64,000 nt of DNA from Acinetobacter sp. LoGeW2-3 (GTDB taxonomy: Bacteria > Pseudomonadota > Gammaproteobacteria > Pseudomonadales > Moraxellaceae), in contig NZ_CP024011.1 in assembly GCF_002688565.1 (NCBI RefSeq), positions 248,001 to 312,000 of the forward strand. The letters run 5' to 3'. A program made the position numbers and the translations under genes. A model generated the notes under the pieces. That model did no database searches, had not been told where the DNA came from, and saw only the letters and a list, made by a program, of their open reading frames with translations. This document shows, piece by piece, positions 19,101-28,868 of this stretch (position 1 is the first letter of the stretch; every line of letters begins with the position of its first letter).

Positions 19101-19170
19101 AATTTTTCTCCACTTTCCGCCCTTCTGCACCCTCAGGAGGGATTTTTTATTTAAAAAAACAGACTTAAAC

Positions 19171-19872
19171 TTAAGATGGCAGATCAGAATTAAAAATAGA
19201 ACGCATCATATCCCCAAGCGTGACCACATGACTATGTTCCCGCATCAGACTCTCTGCTCGTGCCGAATCCCGATTTTTCAAGGCATTAAAAATGGCGCAG
19301 TGTTGAATATGGGCATGATGTAGTCGGCGAAATTCTGAAAGCGGATTATTTTTATCGTAAGTTAAGGCTTGGGCAGAAGCTAACGGCAGCTGGTTATTCT
19401 TACTCAGCGCCTGCACAATCGCGACGTTGTCTGAACCCTGAATAATTGTATTATGAAAAATCGTATTGTAATGATGATAGGTTTCAATATCTTCATTGCT
19501 TAGCTCAGTTTTTTTAAATATTGGATCAATTTGGGTAATACATTGCATGAGCTGATCTTGCTGCTGCGTATTTAATCCCTTCTCTGCCAGTTTTTTCGCT
19601 GCCAGGCCTTCCAGTACTCCACGAACTTCAAGCGCATCCTGAATCAACTTCGGCGAAATTTCCCTGACCGTATAGCCACGGGTCGGATTTTTGAGTAACA
19701 AGCCTTCTTGTTCAAGCAGTCTGAATGCCATACGAACCGGTTGACGTGAAACACCCAACATTTCCGCTGTCGGAATTTCGGCCACGCGAGCACCACCCGG
19801 AATTTCACCTGAAATAATCATTTTTCTAAGTTCAATCAGTACTTGCTGACCTGATGACATGGACTTACTCAT
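19171..19872 (-). CDS. vanR: GntR/FadR-type regulator VanR
   Basis: A 233-residue GntR-family repressor: N-terminal winged helix (residues about 8-75; GEIPGGARVAEIPTAEMLGVSRQPVRMAFRLLEQEGLL) and a C-terminal FCD helical ligand domain (EVRGVLEGLAAKKLAEKG, HxxFH-like HNTIFHNTII). It converges on vanAB, and the perfect VanO palindrome upstream of vanA supports its identity as VanR. The same operator is found upstream of the transporter gene at 40018, so its regulon is probably split. The start codon has only a weak ribosome-binding site. Confidence 0.88.
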   Translation of the reverse strand: MSKSMSSGQQVLIELRKMIISGEIPGGARVAEIPTAEMLGVSRQPVRMAFRLLEQEGLLLKNPTRGYTVREISPKLIQDALEVRGVLEGLAAKKLAEKGLNTQQQDQLMQCITQIDPIFKKTELSNEDIETYHHYNTIFHNTIIQGSDNVAIVQALSKNNQLPLASAQALTYDKNNPLSEFRRLHHAHIQHCAIFNALKNRDSARAESLMREHSHVVTLGDMMRSIFNSDLPS

Positions 19873-20024
19873 TTGTGATATGTGTACTGATGCTACCGGG
19901 TGAATGAAAATAATTCAACAGAAGCCAGGAAGATCCCATACAGCGTCTAGAACCCCGATCTCCTTGGAAATAGACGTGGAAAATTTATTCAACCGAGACT
20001 GCTCCAGTTCAAGGTCATAAAAAA

Positions 20025-20471
20025 TTATTCTTCCTGAAACTGCTGTAAATTCGTAGCCATGATTTCAAGGTTATTCCGGATCAGAAAGGCAAGATTGATA
20101 TCTACCCCCTTGAGCATCGTTTGTTCCAGTTCCTGAACTACGGCTCGACATTCGTTTAATTTATCTAGCCCTTCCTGCGTGACATTGACAAGAATACGGC
20201 GACCATGAGAAGGATCCGATTCCTTACTGATCCAGCCACTACTTAATAAATCCTGTAAAATTTTATTGGTCGATTGTGGTTTGATAAAAGAGCGTTCTGC
20301 CAGTTTGGCATTCGAGAGACTACCTTTTGCCGCCAGTACAGACAAGGCTGTAAACTGAGGCAATGTAATGTCTAAAGGCTTCAGGCGTTCATTTAGTAAT
20401 TTACTGATAATACGATCTACGCGAGCGATCATGTAGCTCAAGGTTGGCAGCTGATTTAACTGATGTTCCAT
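20025..20471 (-). CDS. hcaR: MarR-family regulator HcaR
   Basis: A 148-residue MarR-type repressor: dimerisation helix at the N-terminus, winged HTH (LPQFTALSVLAAKGSLSNAKLAERSFIKPQSTNKILQDLLSSGWI) around residues 45-90 and the wing DPSHGRRILVNVT. In Acinetobacter HcaR represses the hydroxycinnamate genes and is released by hydroxycinnamoyl-CoA thioesters. I start at 20471: the longer reading from 20543 runs through the terminator of hcaK at 20507-20533 and adds sequence unlike MarR proteins. Confidence 0.85.
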   Translation of the reverse strand: MEHQLNQLPTLSYMIARVDRIISKLLNERLKPLDITLPQFTALSVLAAKGSLSNAKLAERSFIKPQSTNKILQDLLSSGWISKESDPSHGRRILVNVTQEGLDKLNECRAVVQELEQTMLKGVDINLAFLIRNNLEIMATNLQQFQEE

Positions 20472-20502
20472 AGTATTTAATTCAACCTTAAATCCTAACC
20501 AT

Positions 20503-20533
20503 AAAAAAGTATGGCCCAAAAGAGGCCATACTT
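20503..20533 (-). terminator. Terminator between hcaK and hcaR
   Basis: A 10-bp stem (AAGTATGGCC at 20507-20516, GGCCATACTT at 20524-20533) is followed on the minus strand by T residues. It lies directly after the hcaK stop, so hcaR has its own promoter or relies on read-through. Confidence 0.75.
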
Positions 20534-20544
20534 GAGTCATCACA

Positions 20545-21777
20545 TTACTGAGTTGACGTATTTAATACAGGCAACTGCTGAGACACTTTTGGTTTACGTA
20601 CCAAGAATAGTGCTGCAACTGCGGCAATAAAGATCAATGGAATACTTGCACCAATTACCATTGCTGAACTTGAACCCAGAGACAGTAATGCTCCAGCAAA
20701 AAGTGGACCGGCAAAAGAACCAATACGTCCTACTGCTACTGCTGCTCCCACACCAGTACCTCTCATTTCTGTAGGATAAAACATGGCAGCAAGCCCATAT
20801 AGTGCTGACTGACCACCTACAATGAACAATCCACAGCCTACAGCCGATAAAGACAGTAATGCAACTGTAGGTGAAATTGCAAGGCAGCACAGTGAAATAA
20901 GAATACCGACATATATGAGTTTAATAACAAAACTCATGCGCAACTTATCCAGCAAAATACCCATCAGGACTGAACCGAATATACCGCCGACATTGTAGCC
21001 AATCTGAACATAGTTTGCTTCCGTCTTGCCTAAGCCCTGTGCTCCCATTAACAGCGGTAACCAGTTGAGTAGAAAATACAGAACGACAAGGGTAAAGAAG
21101 AAACTGATCCAGATCTGAATCGTAGAGAAACGTCGTTCCTTGGCAAATAACACTTCAAAGAAAGGCGTACTTGGCTTGTTTTGGTGTGCTGAAAGATAAG
21201 CACTTGATTCAGGCAAAAATTTCATCAGTAGAGGGATGAGTAAAATTGGAGCCAATCCGCCAACATAGAAGATATGCCGCCACTCAGCATCACCCGCCAA
21301 TGCCATCGCCACGAAGGAAGTCATCATTCCACCAAAAGGAATACCACTGTACATGATACTGACTGCGGTCCCTTTATATTTTTCAGAGACTGCTTCCGAT
21401 GCCATGGTAATCATCATGGGCAAGGCACCACCCATACCTAAACCCGTTAAAAAACGAATCAGGAGAAGCAAGTTATAATCACTGGCATATGCTGTCAGTA
21501 CAGACATAATGCCAAAGATTAAAATACTGATCAGAAGAACCGCTTTACGTCCAATTTTATCTGCATATCGCCCACCCAGTAATGCACCAGGCAGGGTTCC
21601 CAAAATTGCTGCACTGAATGCCCATGCCATTTGGGCATTGTCCAGGCCAAACTCCGCTCGCATCCGTGGTGCTGCAACGCCCATCGATTGAAGATCGAAA
21701 CCTTCAAACACTGCGATTGCAAAACACAGTACGAGTGTAAGCATGGCTTTGCCTTTGCTACTTACACTATGTTCCAT
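20545..21777 (-). CDS. hcaK: MFS aromatic acid transporter HcaK
   Basis: A 410-residue 12-segment major facilitator of the aromatic acid:H+ symporter (AAHS) group. Segment 1 carries the acidic FEGFDLQSMGVAAPRM motif typical of AAHS carriers, and GGRYADKIGRKAV is the MFS loop 2-3 motif. Divergent from hcaA and next to hcaR, it most likely imports hydroxycinnamates such as p-coumarate, ferulate or caffeate. An AAGGACA ribosome-binding site precedes the ATG. Confidence 0.85.
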   Translation of the reverse strand: MEHSVSSKGKAMLTLVLCFAIAVFEGFDLQSMGVAAPRMRAEFGLDNAQMAWAFSAAILGTLPGALLGGRYADKIGRKAVLLISILIFGIMSVLTAYASDYNLLLLIRFLTGLGMGGALPMMITMASEAVSEKYKGTAVSIMYSGIPFGGMMTSFVAMALAGDAEWRHIFYVGGLAPILLIPLLMKFLPESSAYLSAHQNKPSTPFFEVLFAKERRFSTIQIWISFFFTLVVLYFLLNWLPLLMGAQGLGKTEANYVQIGYNVGGIFGSVLMGILLDKLRMSFVIKLIYVGILISLCCLAISPTVALLSLSAVGCGLFIVGGQSALYGLAAMFYPTEMRGTGVGAAVAVGRIGSFAGPLFAGALLSLGSSSAMVIGASIPLIFIAAVAALFLVRKPKVSQQLPVLNTSTQ

Positions 21778-21955
21778 TCATTATTGTCCTTTTCGAATTT
21801 TTTAATTCATACACTTCCTATGTATTGCCTTCCGTCCTAAGCAATCCGAAAAATATCACCTAAACTTATAATTTAATCAATATATATTTTTATATTTTTA
21901 CAATTTAAATATTTATTTTATTAAATTACATTGGTTTATAAATTATTTTTTAAAT

Positions 21956-21975
21956 ATTCAAAATAATACTTGAAT
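21956..21975. promoter_or_regulatory. Inverted repeat in the hcaK-hcaA divergent promoter region
   Basis: ATTCAA and TTGAAT (21956-21961 and 21970-21975) are separated by 8 bp, 63 bp before the hcaA ATG. MarR-family repressors bind such repeats, so it is a candidate HcaR site; the region is very AT-rich, so chance occurrence is possible. The 260-bp region holds both promoters and no gene. Confidence 0.3.
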
Positions 21976-22038
21976 GTAAGTTTAACTGATATTATCTTAA
22001 ACCTCATCAGGACATAAACAAACATCAAGGAGCAACAC

Positions 22039-22872
22039 ATGTCTTATCAAAACCGCTGGCAAACTGTTGACGTACAAGTGGATGCAGGCATTGCATGGGT
22101 AACCTTAAACCGCCCAGAAAAGAAAAATGCAATGAGCCCAACATTGAACAAAGAAATGATCGATGTACTCGAAACTCTAGAATTAGACCCTGAAGCACGT
22201 GTACTTGTTTTGACCGGCGCCGGAGATTCCTGGACAGCTGGCATGGACTTAAAAGAATACTTCCGCGAAGTCGATAATCAACCAGAGATCTTCCAAGAAC
22301 GTATTCGCCGTGATGCATCTCGCTGGCAGTGGCATCTGCTTCGTTTCTATTCAAAACCAACAATTGCTATGGTAAACGGTTGGTGTTTTGGTGGTGGTTT
22401 CTCTCCACTTGTCGCATGTGATCTTGCCATTGCAGCAGACGAAGCAACCTTTGGTTTATCTGAAATCAACTGGGGTATCCCACCGGGCAACCTGGTAAGC
22501 AAAGCAATGGCAGATACTGTGGGTCACCGTACTTCGATGTACTACATCATGACGGGTAAAACCTTCTCAGGTGTTGAGGCTGCCAATATGGGCTTAGTGA
22601 ATAAGAGTGTTCCACTTGCGCAACTTCGTGCTGAAGTCACTGAACTGGCTAACAACTTACTTGAGAAAAACCCGGTTGTACTACGTACCGCGAAAAATGG
22701 TTTCAAACGTTGCCGTGAACTGACTTGGGAACAAAACGAAGATTACTTATATGCAAAACTGGATCAATGTAATCATCGTGATGATGAAGGTGGTCGTGAA
22801 CAAGGTCTGAAGCAATTCCTTGATGACAAGTCAATCAAGCCAGGTCTTCAAGCTTACAAACGCCCTGCTTAA
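22039..22872 (+). CDS. hcaA: Hydroxycinnamoyl-CoA hydratase-lyase
   Basis: Crotonase-family enzyme that hydrates feruloyl-CoA or p-coumaroyl-CoA and cleaves off acetyl-CoA to give vanillin or 4-hydroxybenzaldehyde. 277 residues. The oxyanion-hole segments AGMDLKEYF (about 67-75) and VNGWCFGGGFSPLVACDLA (about 112-130) and the catalytic Glu142 in LSEINWGIPPGN (equivalent to Glu143 of the Pseudomonas HCHL enzyme) are present. AAGGAGC ribosome-binding site. First gene of the hca operon. Confidence 0.95.
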   Translation: MSYQNRWQTVDVQVDAGIAWVTLNRPEKKNAMSPTLNKEMIDVLETLELDPEARVLVLTGAGDSWTAGMDLKEYFREVDNQPEIFQERIRRDASRWQWHLLRFYSKPTIAMVNGWCFGGGFSPLVACDLAIAADEATFGLSEINWGIPPGNLVSKAMADTVGHRTSMYYIMTGKTFSGVEAANMGLVNKSVPLAQLRAEVTELANNLLEKNPVVLRTAKNGFKRCRELTWEQNEDYLYAKLDQCNHRDDEGGREQGLKQFLDDKSIKPGLQAYKRPA

Positions 22873-22922
22873 GCAGTCTCAATACACATTCGTCATGATG
22901 GACATGTAAGGAAACATTTGCC

Positions 22923-24374
22923 ATGCAAAACGTACAGTTACTTATTCACGGTCAATCCGTTGCAGCAAGCTCAGGACAAACTTTTGAAAGAATCAGCCCG
23001 ATCGATGGCTCGGTTGCATCAATCAGCGCTGCTGCAACTTTATCGGATGTTGATCGTGCGATCGAATCCGCACACGAGGCGTTTAAAACATGGTCTGCCC
23101 TTTCTCCAACAGACCGTCGTTTAAAATTACTCAAAGCGGCGGACCTGATGGATCAAAAAACTGAACAATTTATTCAGACTGCGATTCATGAAATAGGTTC
23201 AACTGCAACGTGGTATGGTTTTAATGTTCACCTTGCGGCCAATATGCTACGCGAAGCTGCAGCTATGACCACACAGATTGATGGTAGTATTATTCCATCA
23301 GATGTACCAGGCAACATGGCGATGGGCATTCGCGTACCCTGTGGTGTCATCGTCGGGATGGCACCATGGAATGCCCCTGTGATTCTTGCCACACGTGCAT
23401 TAGCTATGCCGCTTGCCTGTGGCAACACTGTGGTTCTTAAAGCATCTGAAGCATGCCCTGCAACACATCGTCTAATTGGAGAAGTGTTACATGAGGCAGG
23501 GATCGGAGATGGCGTAGTCAATGTCATAACCCATGCGGCACAGGATGCTCCGCAAATTGTGGAACGCTTAATTAGCCACCCACTGACCAAGCGTATTAAT
23601 TTTACCGGTTCAACCCATGTGGGCCGAATTATTGCTGAAACAGCAGCTAAATATTTAAAACCTGTCCTGCTCGAACTTGGTGGAAAAGCACCTGTAATTG
23701 TGCTTGATCAGGCTGACCTAGATGAAGCTGTCAATGCCGTAACCTTCGGTGCTTTCTTTAACCAGGGTCAAATCTGCATGTCCACAGAACGTGTTCTGGT
23801 AGATGAAAAAATTGCGGATATCTTTATCGAAAAACTCGTGGCGAAAGTCAAAACTATTCGCGCTGGCAATCCACTTGAGAGTGATGCCCCACTTGGTGTG
23901 CTGGAAAGCTTAAAAGCAGCTGCACGTATTGGAAAGCTAATTGAAGATGCACGTGAAAAAGGTGCAAATTTACCACTCGGTTTGGACATCGACGGTGCTA
24001 TCATGCAACCTACGATCGTGGTCAATGTCACTAAAAATATGCAGATTTATGCCGAAGAATCGTTCGGCCCTGTGTGCACGGTACAACGCTTTAAAACTGT
24101 TGATGAAGCGGTTGAACTGGCAAATGATTCCGAATTTGGTTTATCTGCAGCTGTGTTTAGCCAGGATTTAGCACAGGCGCTTGCTGTAGCAAAACGTATC
24201 GAATCTGGGATCTGCCACATCAATGGCGCGACTGTACACGATGAAGCACAAATGCCGTTTGGTGGTGTAAAACAAAGTGGTTACGGACGGTTTGGAAGTA
24301 AAGTCTCTGTTGCTGAATTTACCGAATTACGTTGGGTGACTATACAAACAAGCCCACGTCACTACCCGATCTAA
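22923..24374 (+). CDS. hcaB: Vanillin / 4-hydroxybenzaldehyde dehydrogenase
   Basis: NAD(P)-dependent aldehyde dehydrogenase, 483 residues. It oxidises the aromatic aldehyde released by HcaA to vanillate or 4-hydroxybenzoate. Catalytic Cys lies in FFNQGQICMSTERV and the general-base Glu in LELGGKAPVIVLD; MAPWNAPV and FTGSTHVGR are cofactor-binding signatures. It starts 50 bp after hcaA with an AAGGAAA ribosome-binding site. A hairpin follows it at 24384-24410. Confidence 0.93.
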   Translation: MQNVQLLIHGQSVAASSGQTFERISPIDGSVASISAAATLSDVDRAIESAHEAFKTWSALSPTDRRLKLLKAADLMDQKTEQFIQTAIHEIGSTATWYGFNVHLAANMLREAAAMTTQIDGSIIPSDVPGNMAMGIRVPCGVIVGMAPWNAPVILATRALAMPLACGNTVVLKASEACPATHRLIGEVLHEAGIGDGVVNVITHAAQDAPQIVERLISHPLTKRINFTGSTHVGRIIAETAAKYLKPVLLELGGKAPVIVLDQADLDEAVNAVTFGAFFNQGQICMSTERVLVDEKIADIFIEKLVAKVKTIRAGNPLESDAPLGVLESLKAAARIGKLIEDAREKGANLPLGLDIDGAIMQPTIVVNVTKNMQIYAEESFGPVCTVQRFKTVDEAVELANDSEFGLSAAVFSQDLAQALAVAKRIESGICHINGATVHDEAQMPFGGVKQSGYGRFGSKVSVAEFTELRWVTIQTSPRHYPI

Positions 24375-24383
24375 CGAAAATAC

Positions 24384-24413
24384 AAAGAGTTGACATGAGG
24401 TCAACTCTTTTCG
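24384..24413. terminator. Hairpin between hcaB and hcaC
   Basis: An 11-bp stem (AAAGAGTTGAC at 24384-24394, GTCAACTCTTT at 24400-24410) followed by TTT. Inside the operon it can act as a partial terminator or as an RNA-processing/stability hairpin that sets hcaAB above hcaCDE. Confidence 0.65.
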
Positions 24414-24451
24414 TGGGAAAAGAATAGATAAAAATACATGGAGTAATAACA

Positions 24452-26338
24452 ATGGCACGCGTGACAGTTCAATCGCATAAATATCCTGAACGTTTTGTTA
24501 AATTAGGCAGTCATGAAACACATTTTGAATATAAGAACGGCACCTTATATATTTCTCCAAAAGAAAAGCTCAAGCCTTACCCACAAAAATTAACTGACCG
24601 TTTACTTCAATATGCAGAGACACATCCGAACCGCATATTTGCTGCAAAACGTGATGGTTCAGGTCAATGGATTGAACTGACATATGCCGAAACAGCAAAT
24701 CGTGCATGGCGTATTGCACAAAGTTTAAAACAATATTCACATTTATCGACTGAACGTCCTATCGTCATTTTATCTGGCAACGATTTGGAGCATCTCACCC
24801 TATCCATGGGGGCAATGCTTGCAGGGATTCCTTTTTCCGCGGTTTCCCCGGCTTATTCTTTAATTTCCAAAGATTTTGGCAAACTCAAACATATCTTTGA
24901 TGTCCTTACACCTGGTTTAGTTTTTGCCAATGATGGGGATGCTTTTGCGACTGCCATTGAGCACTGCCGTAATGCTGATGATATTGAAGTAGTCACCACA
25001 TCCGGTCAGCTTGGTGGTCAAGCATGTACTTCCTTTGCAACACTGCTTGATTCTGAAATCAAGGATATCAAGGCCCACTATGCCACGATTGATGAACATC
25101 AAATTGCCAAATTTTTATTTACCTCTGGCTCGACCAAAATGCCAAAGGCAGTGCCGACCACACATTTGATGCTCTGCACCAATCAGCAAATGTTGCTGCA
25201 AACTTTCCCAGAATTTGAAGATACACCACCGATTTTGGTCGATTGGTTGGCATGGCATCATACCTTCGGCGGCAGCCATAATGTCGGAATCGCACTTTAC
25301 AATGGCGGCACGATTTATATTGATGATGGCAAACCGGTCCCGGGGAAAATGGAAGAAACCATTCGTAACCTGAAAGAAATTGCACCAACGGTATATTTAA
25401 ATGTTCCGAAGGGTTGGGAAGAAATCACGGTAGCACTTGAACAGGATGAAGAACTCCGTGAAAAATTCTTTAGCCGTGTCAAAGTGTTATTTTTTGCTGG
25501 GGCTGCGCTATCTGAAGCAGGCTGGAACCGTCTAGATCAGATTGCACAAGACCATTGCGGTGAACGCATCCGTATTATGAGTGGCTTAGGTATGACAGAA
25601 ACTGCGCCCTCTTGTGTATTTACTACAGGTCCTAAAGTCATGGCGGGCTTTATTGGTTACCCAGCGCCAGGCTGTGAAGTCAAACTGGCACCATGTGGTG
25701 ACAAACTTGAATTTTGTGTTCGCGGCAAAAACGTCATGAAACATTATTGGCGTCTACCTCAAGAACAGCAGGCTGATATTTTTGATGAAGAAGGGTTTTA
25801 TCGTACTGGCGATGCCGTAAAGCTTGTTGATCCAAACGATCCAAGCCAAGGTCTCATGTATGACGGACGTATTGCCGAAGACTTTAAACTCAATACCGGT
25901 ACCTTTGTTAATGTGGGTACCTTACGCAATAAAGTCCTGATTAATGGCAATCTATTAATTCAAGATGTTTGCATTACCGGCTCTAACCTGAATGCAATTG
26001 GTTTTCTGATTTTCCCGAAACTTTCAGCTTGTGCTGAATATGCTGGTTTAGATCTTAAACACGTGACAGCCCAAGAAGTATTGAGCCACCCTAAAGTACA
26101 GCAATGGTTTAAACAATTCCTGGTGGACTTCAATAAAGACGCCACTGGCAGTTCAAATACCGTATCAATGCTGTATTTAATGACAGAGTCTCCACAATTG
26201 GATGCCGGAGAAACCACTGACAAAGGTAACTTAAATCAGAGTGGCATTTTGAAACGTCGTGCTGGCATGGTGCAGGAACTCTATGAAAAACACGTTAATA
26301 ATCCATTAATTATTCGTATTCCAACTCTTAAACAATAA
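24452..26338 (+). CDS. hcaC: Hydroxycinnamate-CoA ligase (feruloyl-CoA synthetase)
   Basis: AMP-forming acyl-CoA synthetase, 628 residues. The ATP/AMP-binding motif LFTSGSTKMPKAVPTTH is at about residue 226, the GLGMTETAP motif at about 385 and the RTGDAVKLVDP motif at about 450. It activates ferulate, p-coumarate or caffeate to the CoA thioesters that HcaA cleaves and that also serve as inducers of HcaR. GGAG ribosome-binding site eight bases before the ATG. It is about 100 residues longer than many ligases of the fold, as is usual for this feruloyl-CoA synthetase group. Confidence 0.92.
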   Translation: MARVTVQSHKYPERFVKLGSHETHFEYKNGTLYISPKEKLKPYPQKLTDRLLQYAETHPNRIFAAKRDGSGQWIELTYAETANRAWRIAQSLKQYSHLSTERPIVILSGNDLEHLTLSMGAMLAGIPFSAVSPAYSLISKDFGKLKHIFDVLTPGLVFANDGDAFATAIEHCRNADDIEVVTTSGQLGGQACTSFATLLDSEIKDIKAHYATIDEHQIAKFLFTSGSTKMPKAVPTTHLMLCTNQQMLLQTFPEFEDTPPILVDWLAWHHTFGGSHNVGIALYNGGTIYIDDGKPVPGKMEETIRNLKEIAPTVYLNVPKGWEEITVALEQDEELREKFFSRVKVLFFAGAALSEAGWNRLDQIAQDHCGERIRIMSGLGMTETAPSCVFTTGPKVMAGFIGYPAPGCEVKLAPCGDKLEFCVRGKNVMKHYWRLPQEQQADIFDEEGFYRTGDAVKLVDPNDPSQGLMYDGRIAEDFKLNTGTFVNVGTLRNKVLINGNLLIQDVCITGSNLNAIGFLIFPKLSACAEYAGLDLKHVTAQEVLSHPKVQQWFKQFLVDFNKDATGSSNTVSMLYLMTESPQLDAGETTDKGNLNQSGILKRRAGMVQELYEKHVNNPLIIRIPTLKQ

Positions 26339-26356
26339 GCCCTTACCCTGAGTTCA

Positions 26357-26380
26357 GCAGCGCTTTTTCTAGCGCTGCTT
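26357..26380. repeat. Inverted repeat between hcaC and hcaD
   Basis: AGCAGCGCT and AGCGCTGCT enclose a short T-rich loop. There is no T-run after it, so it is more likely an mRNA stability or processing hairpin than a terminator. Confidence 0.5.
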
Positions 26381-26411
26381 GGGCAGTTGCATTCAAATTA
26401 AGGATAATTCT

Positions 26412-27551
26412 ATGCAAAAAGATAGTGATTTCGAGCTGTTCCGTGATAATTATCAACGTTTTTTAGCAGAACACGTTGCACCATTTTATGAAACTTGGGA
26501 AGAGCAAGGCTTAATCCCACGCGAACTATGGCACAAGCTTGGGGAAAATGGTTTTTTATGTGTTGATGTCCCTGAAGAATACGGGGGCTTTGGTGCGCCG
26601 ATTCACTATTCACAAATGCTGGTGCAAGAAACCGCCAAAGCCGGTTTTACTGCCTTGGCAGTTGGTATTGGAGGACAAAGCGAACTTGTCTCCCCTTATA
26701 TCCAAAATATTGGTAGCGAAGAACAAAAACAATATTGGTTACCCAAGATGGTCTCAGGTGAAGTGGTCACCGCGATCGCAATGACGGAAGCCAATGCTGG
26801 TTCCGATTTACAAGCAATTCGCACCCAAGCCATTTTAGATGGCGATCATTATGTGGTGGACGGTTCTAAAACCTTTATTTCCAATGGACATCATGCCGAC
26901 TTAATCGTACTGGTTGCAAAAACTGACCCGCAAGCACGCGCCAAAGGCATTTCCATTTTACTCGTTGATGCTCATTTAGATGGAGTGAAAAAAGGACGCA
27001 GTCTGAAAAAAATTGGACTACATGCCCAAGACACTGCTGAACTGTTTTTTGACCAAGTTCATGTACCTAAAAATCAACTTTTGGGTCAAGAAGGCCACGG
27101 TTTTAGCTATCTGATGCAAGAATTGCCACGCGAACGTCTCAGCATTTCACTTATGGCACTTGGATCAATCCAAGGTGCCATCGACATTACTAAAGAGTAT
27201 GTGCTTGAACGTAAAGCCTTTGGTCAAGCTTTATCTCAATTCCAGAATACACGTTTTGTGCTTGCACAAGCGCAAATTAAAGCGCTTGCAGCTGAAGCAT
27301 TTGTTGAACGCTGTAAAGACCTATATAGCAAAGATGCCCTAAGTGTGACTGAAGTGGCCGCATTGAAGTGTTTTATTACTGACACCCAATGTGAAGTCAT
27401 TGACCAGCTCCTACAGCTCTTTGGGGGCTACGGCTATATGCAGGAATATCCAATTTCGCGCTTCTTCGTCGATGCGCGTGTGCAAAAAATTTATGGGGGA
27501 ACCAATGAAATTATGAAGGAGATCGTAGCACGCGAACTCTTGGGGAAATAA
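26412..27551 (+). CDS. hcaD: Acyl-CoA dehydrogenase HcaD
   Basis: FAD-dependent acyl-CoA dehydrogenase, 379 residues from the ATG at 26412 (AAGGATA upstream; the reading from 26379 is rejected). Visible motifs: MTEANAGSDLQAIRT, FISNGHHADLIVLVAKT, and the C-terminal YGGTNEIMKEIVARELLGK. In the hca pathway it likely oxidises dihydro-forms such as 3-(4-hydroxyphenyl)propionyl-CoA to the cinnamoyl-CoA, widening the substrate range. That role is inferred from family and operon. Confidence 0.88.
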   Translation: MQKDSDFELFRDNYQRFLAEHVAPFYETWEEQGLIPRELWHKLGENGFLCVDVPEEYGGFGAPIHYSQMLVQETAKAGFTALAVGIGGQSELVSPYIQNIGSEEQKQYWLPKMVSGEVVTAIAMTEANAGSDLQAIRTQAILDGDHYVVDGSKTFISNGHHADLIVLVAKTDPQARAKGISILLVDAHLDGVKKGRSLKKIGLHAQDTAELFFDQVHVPKNQLLGQEGHGFSYLMQELPRERLSISLMALGSIQGAIDITKEYVLERKAFGQALSQFQNTRFVLAQAQIKALAAEAFVERCKDLYSKDALSVTEVAALKCFITDTQCEVIDQLLQLFGGYGYMQEYPISRFFVDARVQKIYGGTNEIMKEIVARELLGK

Positions 27552-27602
27552 AACACGCATGACTTAAAAACAATATTTTCAATAATGTTTCAGGATGAAA
27601 TA

Positions 27603-28859
27603 ATGATGAAAAATTTATGGATCACACCGTTTTTACTTTTAACTACACCTGCTTTTGCCAATAGTTTTATTGAGCAAAGTAAAGTGGATTTAACGGCTCG
27701 TAACTTCTACTTCGATCGCGATTTTCAGGTTGAAAACCGTTATCCGGCACTCCGGGACTGGAGCCAAGGCTTCATTTTAAAAGCCCAGTCAGGTTATACC
27801 GAAGGCCCTATTGGATTTGGTATCGACATTTTGGCCACTGCCGGGTTTAAGCTGGATGCTGATGCAAAGTATGGTGGTACAGGAAACCTGCCACGTAATG
27901 CCAGAACCAATGAGCCAGCAGATCAATATGGGGAAATTGGGATCACCGCAAAAGCCAAAGTTGCTCAAACTGAAGTCCGCGTCGGTACATTACAACCGAT
28001 GACACCAGTACTTGTCGGTTCCCCTGCCCGCCTGTTACCTCAAACCTATCGCGGGGTAGCAGTTCAGTCTAAAGATGTGCAGGGTCTCGATTTACAAGCA
28101 TCCTATATAGACAAGGTTAATCACCGTGATTCGACCAATTATGAAAACATTAAAATCTCTGGGGTGAACGGCCGTTATATATCAGCCGAAACAGATCATT
28201 TGTACTATCTTGGTGGCCATTATGATCTCAATAATTATCCACTAAAACTGACCGCCTTCCATATGGATGTCGAAGATCTGTATCATCAATCATTATTGGG
28301 CGTTACCTACAGACATGCCTTTAATGAGGATACCGCACTGACCAGCCAGCTACGTTACTATTTGAGTGATGCTGATGGGGCTGCCAAAGCAGGTAAAGTC
28401 GATAATAATCTGATCCATAGCCACTCCGAGCTAAAACATCAAAATCATAAATTCATTCTTTCTACCTTCCATCATTTAGGTGACACTGCCTTCCCTTATT
28501 TAACGGGCGGTGAAACGGGCTTAACCATCGACACATGGACAGGCGAATTCTTAAATGCTAAAGAACGTGTTTATAGTGCCCGTTATGAATATGATTTTAA
28601 AGACTATGTTCCGGGCTTACGTTTTATGACCCGCTATACCCATGGTAGTAATATTTATGCGCCGCAACTCGGGGGCACCGATTTTGAGGAAGATGAACTC
28701 GATTTTGATATTGGCTACACGCTGCAAAATGGCCCACTGAAAAATCTTGGACTACGTGCACGTTATGCCATTTATGATAACGATATGCCGCTCACTGCCA
28801 ACATTAAACCGGCCAATGAGACCCGTATCAATATTGATTACACATGGAAATTTAAATAA
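27603..28859 (+). CDS. hcaE: OprD-family porin HcaE
   Basis: Outer-membrane porin, about 418 residues. Signal peptide MKNLWITPFLLLTTPAFA precedes the mature start NSFIEQSKVDLTARNFYFDRDF, which is an OprD-family signature; the C-terminus ends in an aromatic residue strand (INIDYTWKFK). It likely admits hydroxycinnamates through the outer membrane. Start could be 27603 or 27606 (tandem ATG). It resembles the porin at 41439 closely at both termini, so the two are paralogues. Followed by a terminator at 28869-28895. Confidence 0.88.
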   Translation: MMKNLWITPFLLLTTPAFANSFIEQSKVDLTARNFYFDRDFQVENRYPALRDWSQGFILKAQSGYTEGPIGFGIDILATAGFKLDADAKYGGTGNLPRNARTNEPADQYGEIGITAKAKVAQTEVRVGTLQPMTPVLVGSPARLLPQTYRGVAVQSKDVQGLDLQASYIDKVNHRDSTNYENIKISGVNGRYISAETDHLYYLGGHYDLNNYPLKLTAFHMDVEDLYHQSLLGVTYRHAFNEDTALTSQLRYYLSDADGAAKAGKVDNNLIHSHSELKHQNHKFILSTFHHLGDTAFPYLTGGETGLTIDTWTGEFLNAKERVYSARYEYDFKDYVPGLRFMTRYTHGSNIYAPQLGGTDFEEDELDFDIGYTLQNGPLKNLGLRARYAIYDNDMPLTANIKPANETRINIDYTWKFK

Positions 28860-28868
28860 TCAACTCAA

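Noticed and set aside
20472-20543. N-terminal extension of HcaR
   Set aside because: The extension is encoded by the hcaK terminator hairpin and is unlike MarR proteins; the ATG at 20471 is adequate.
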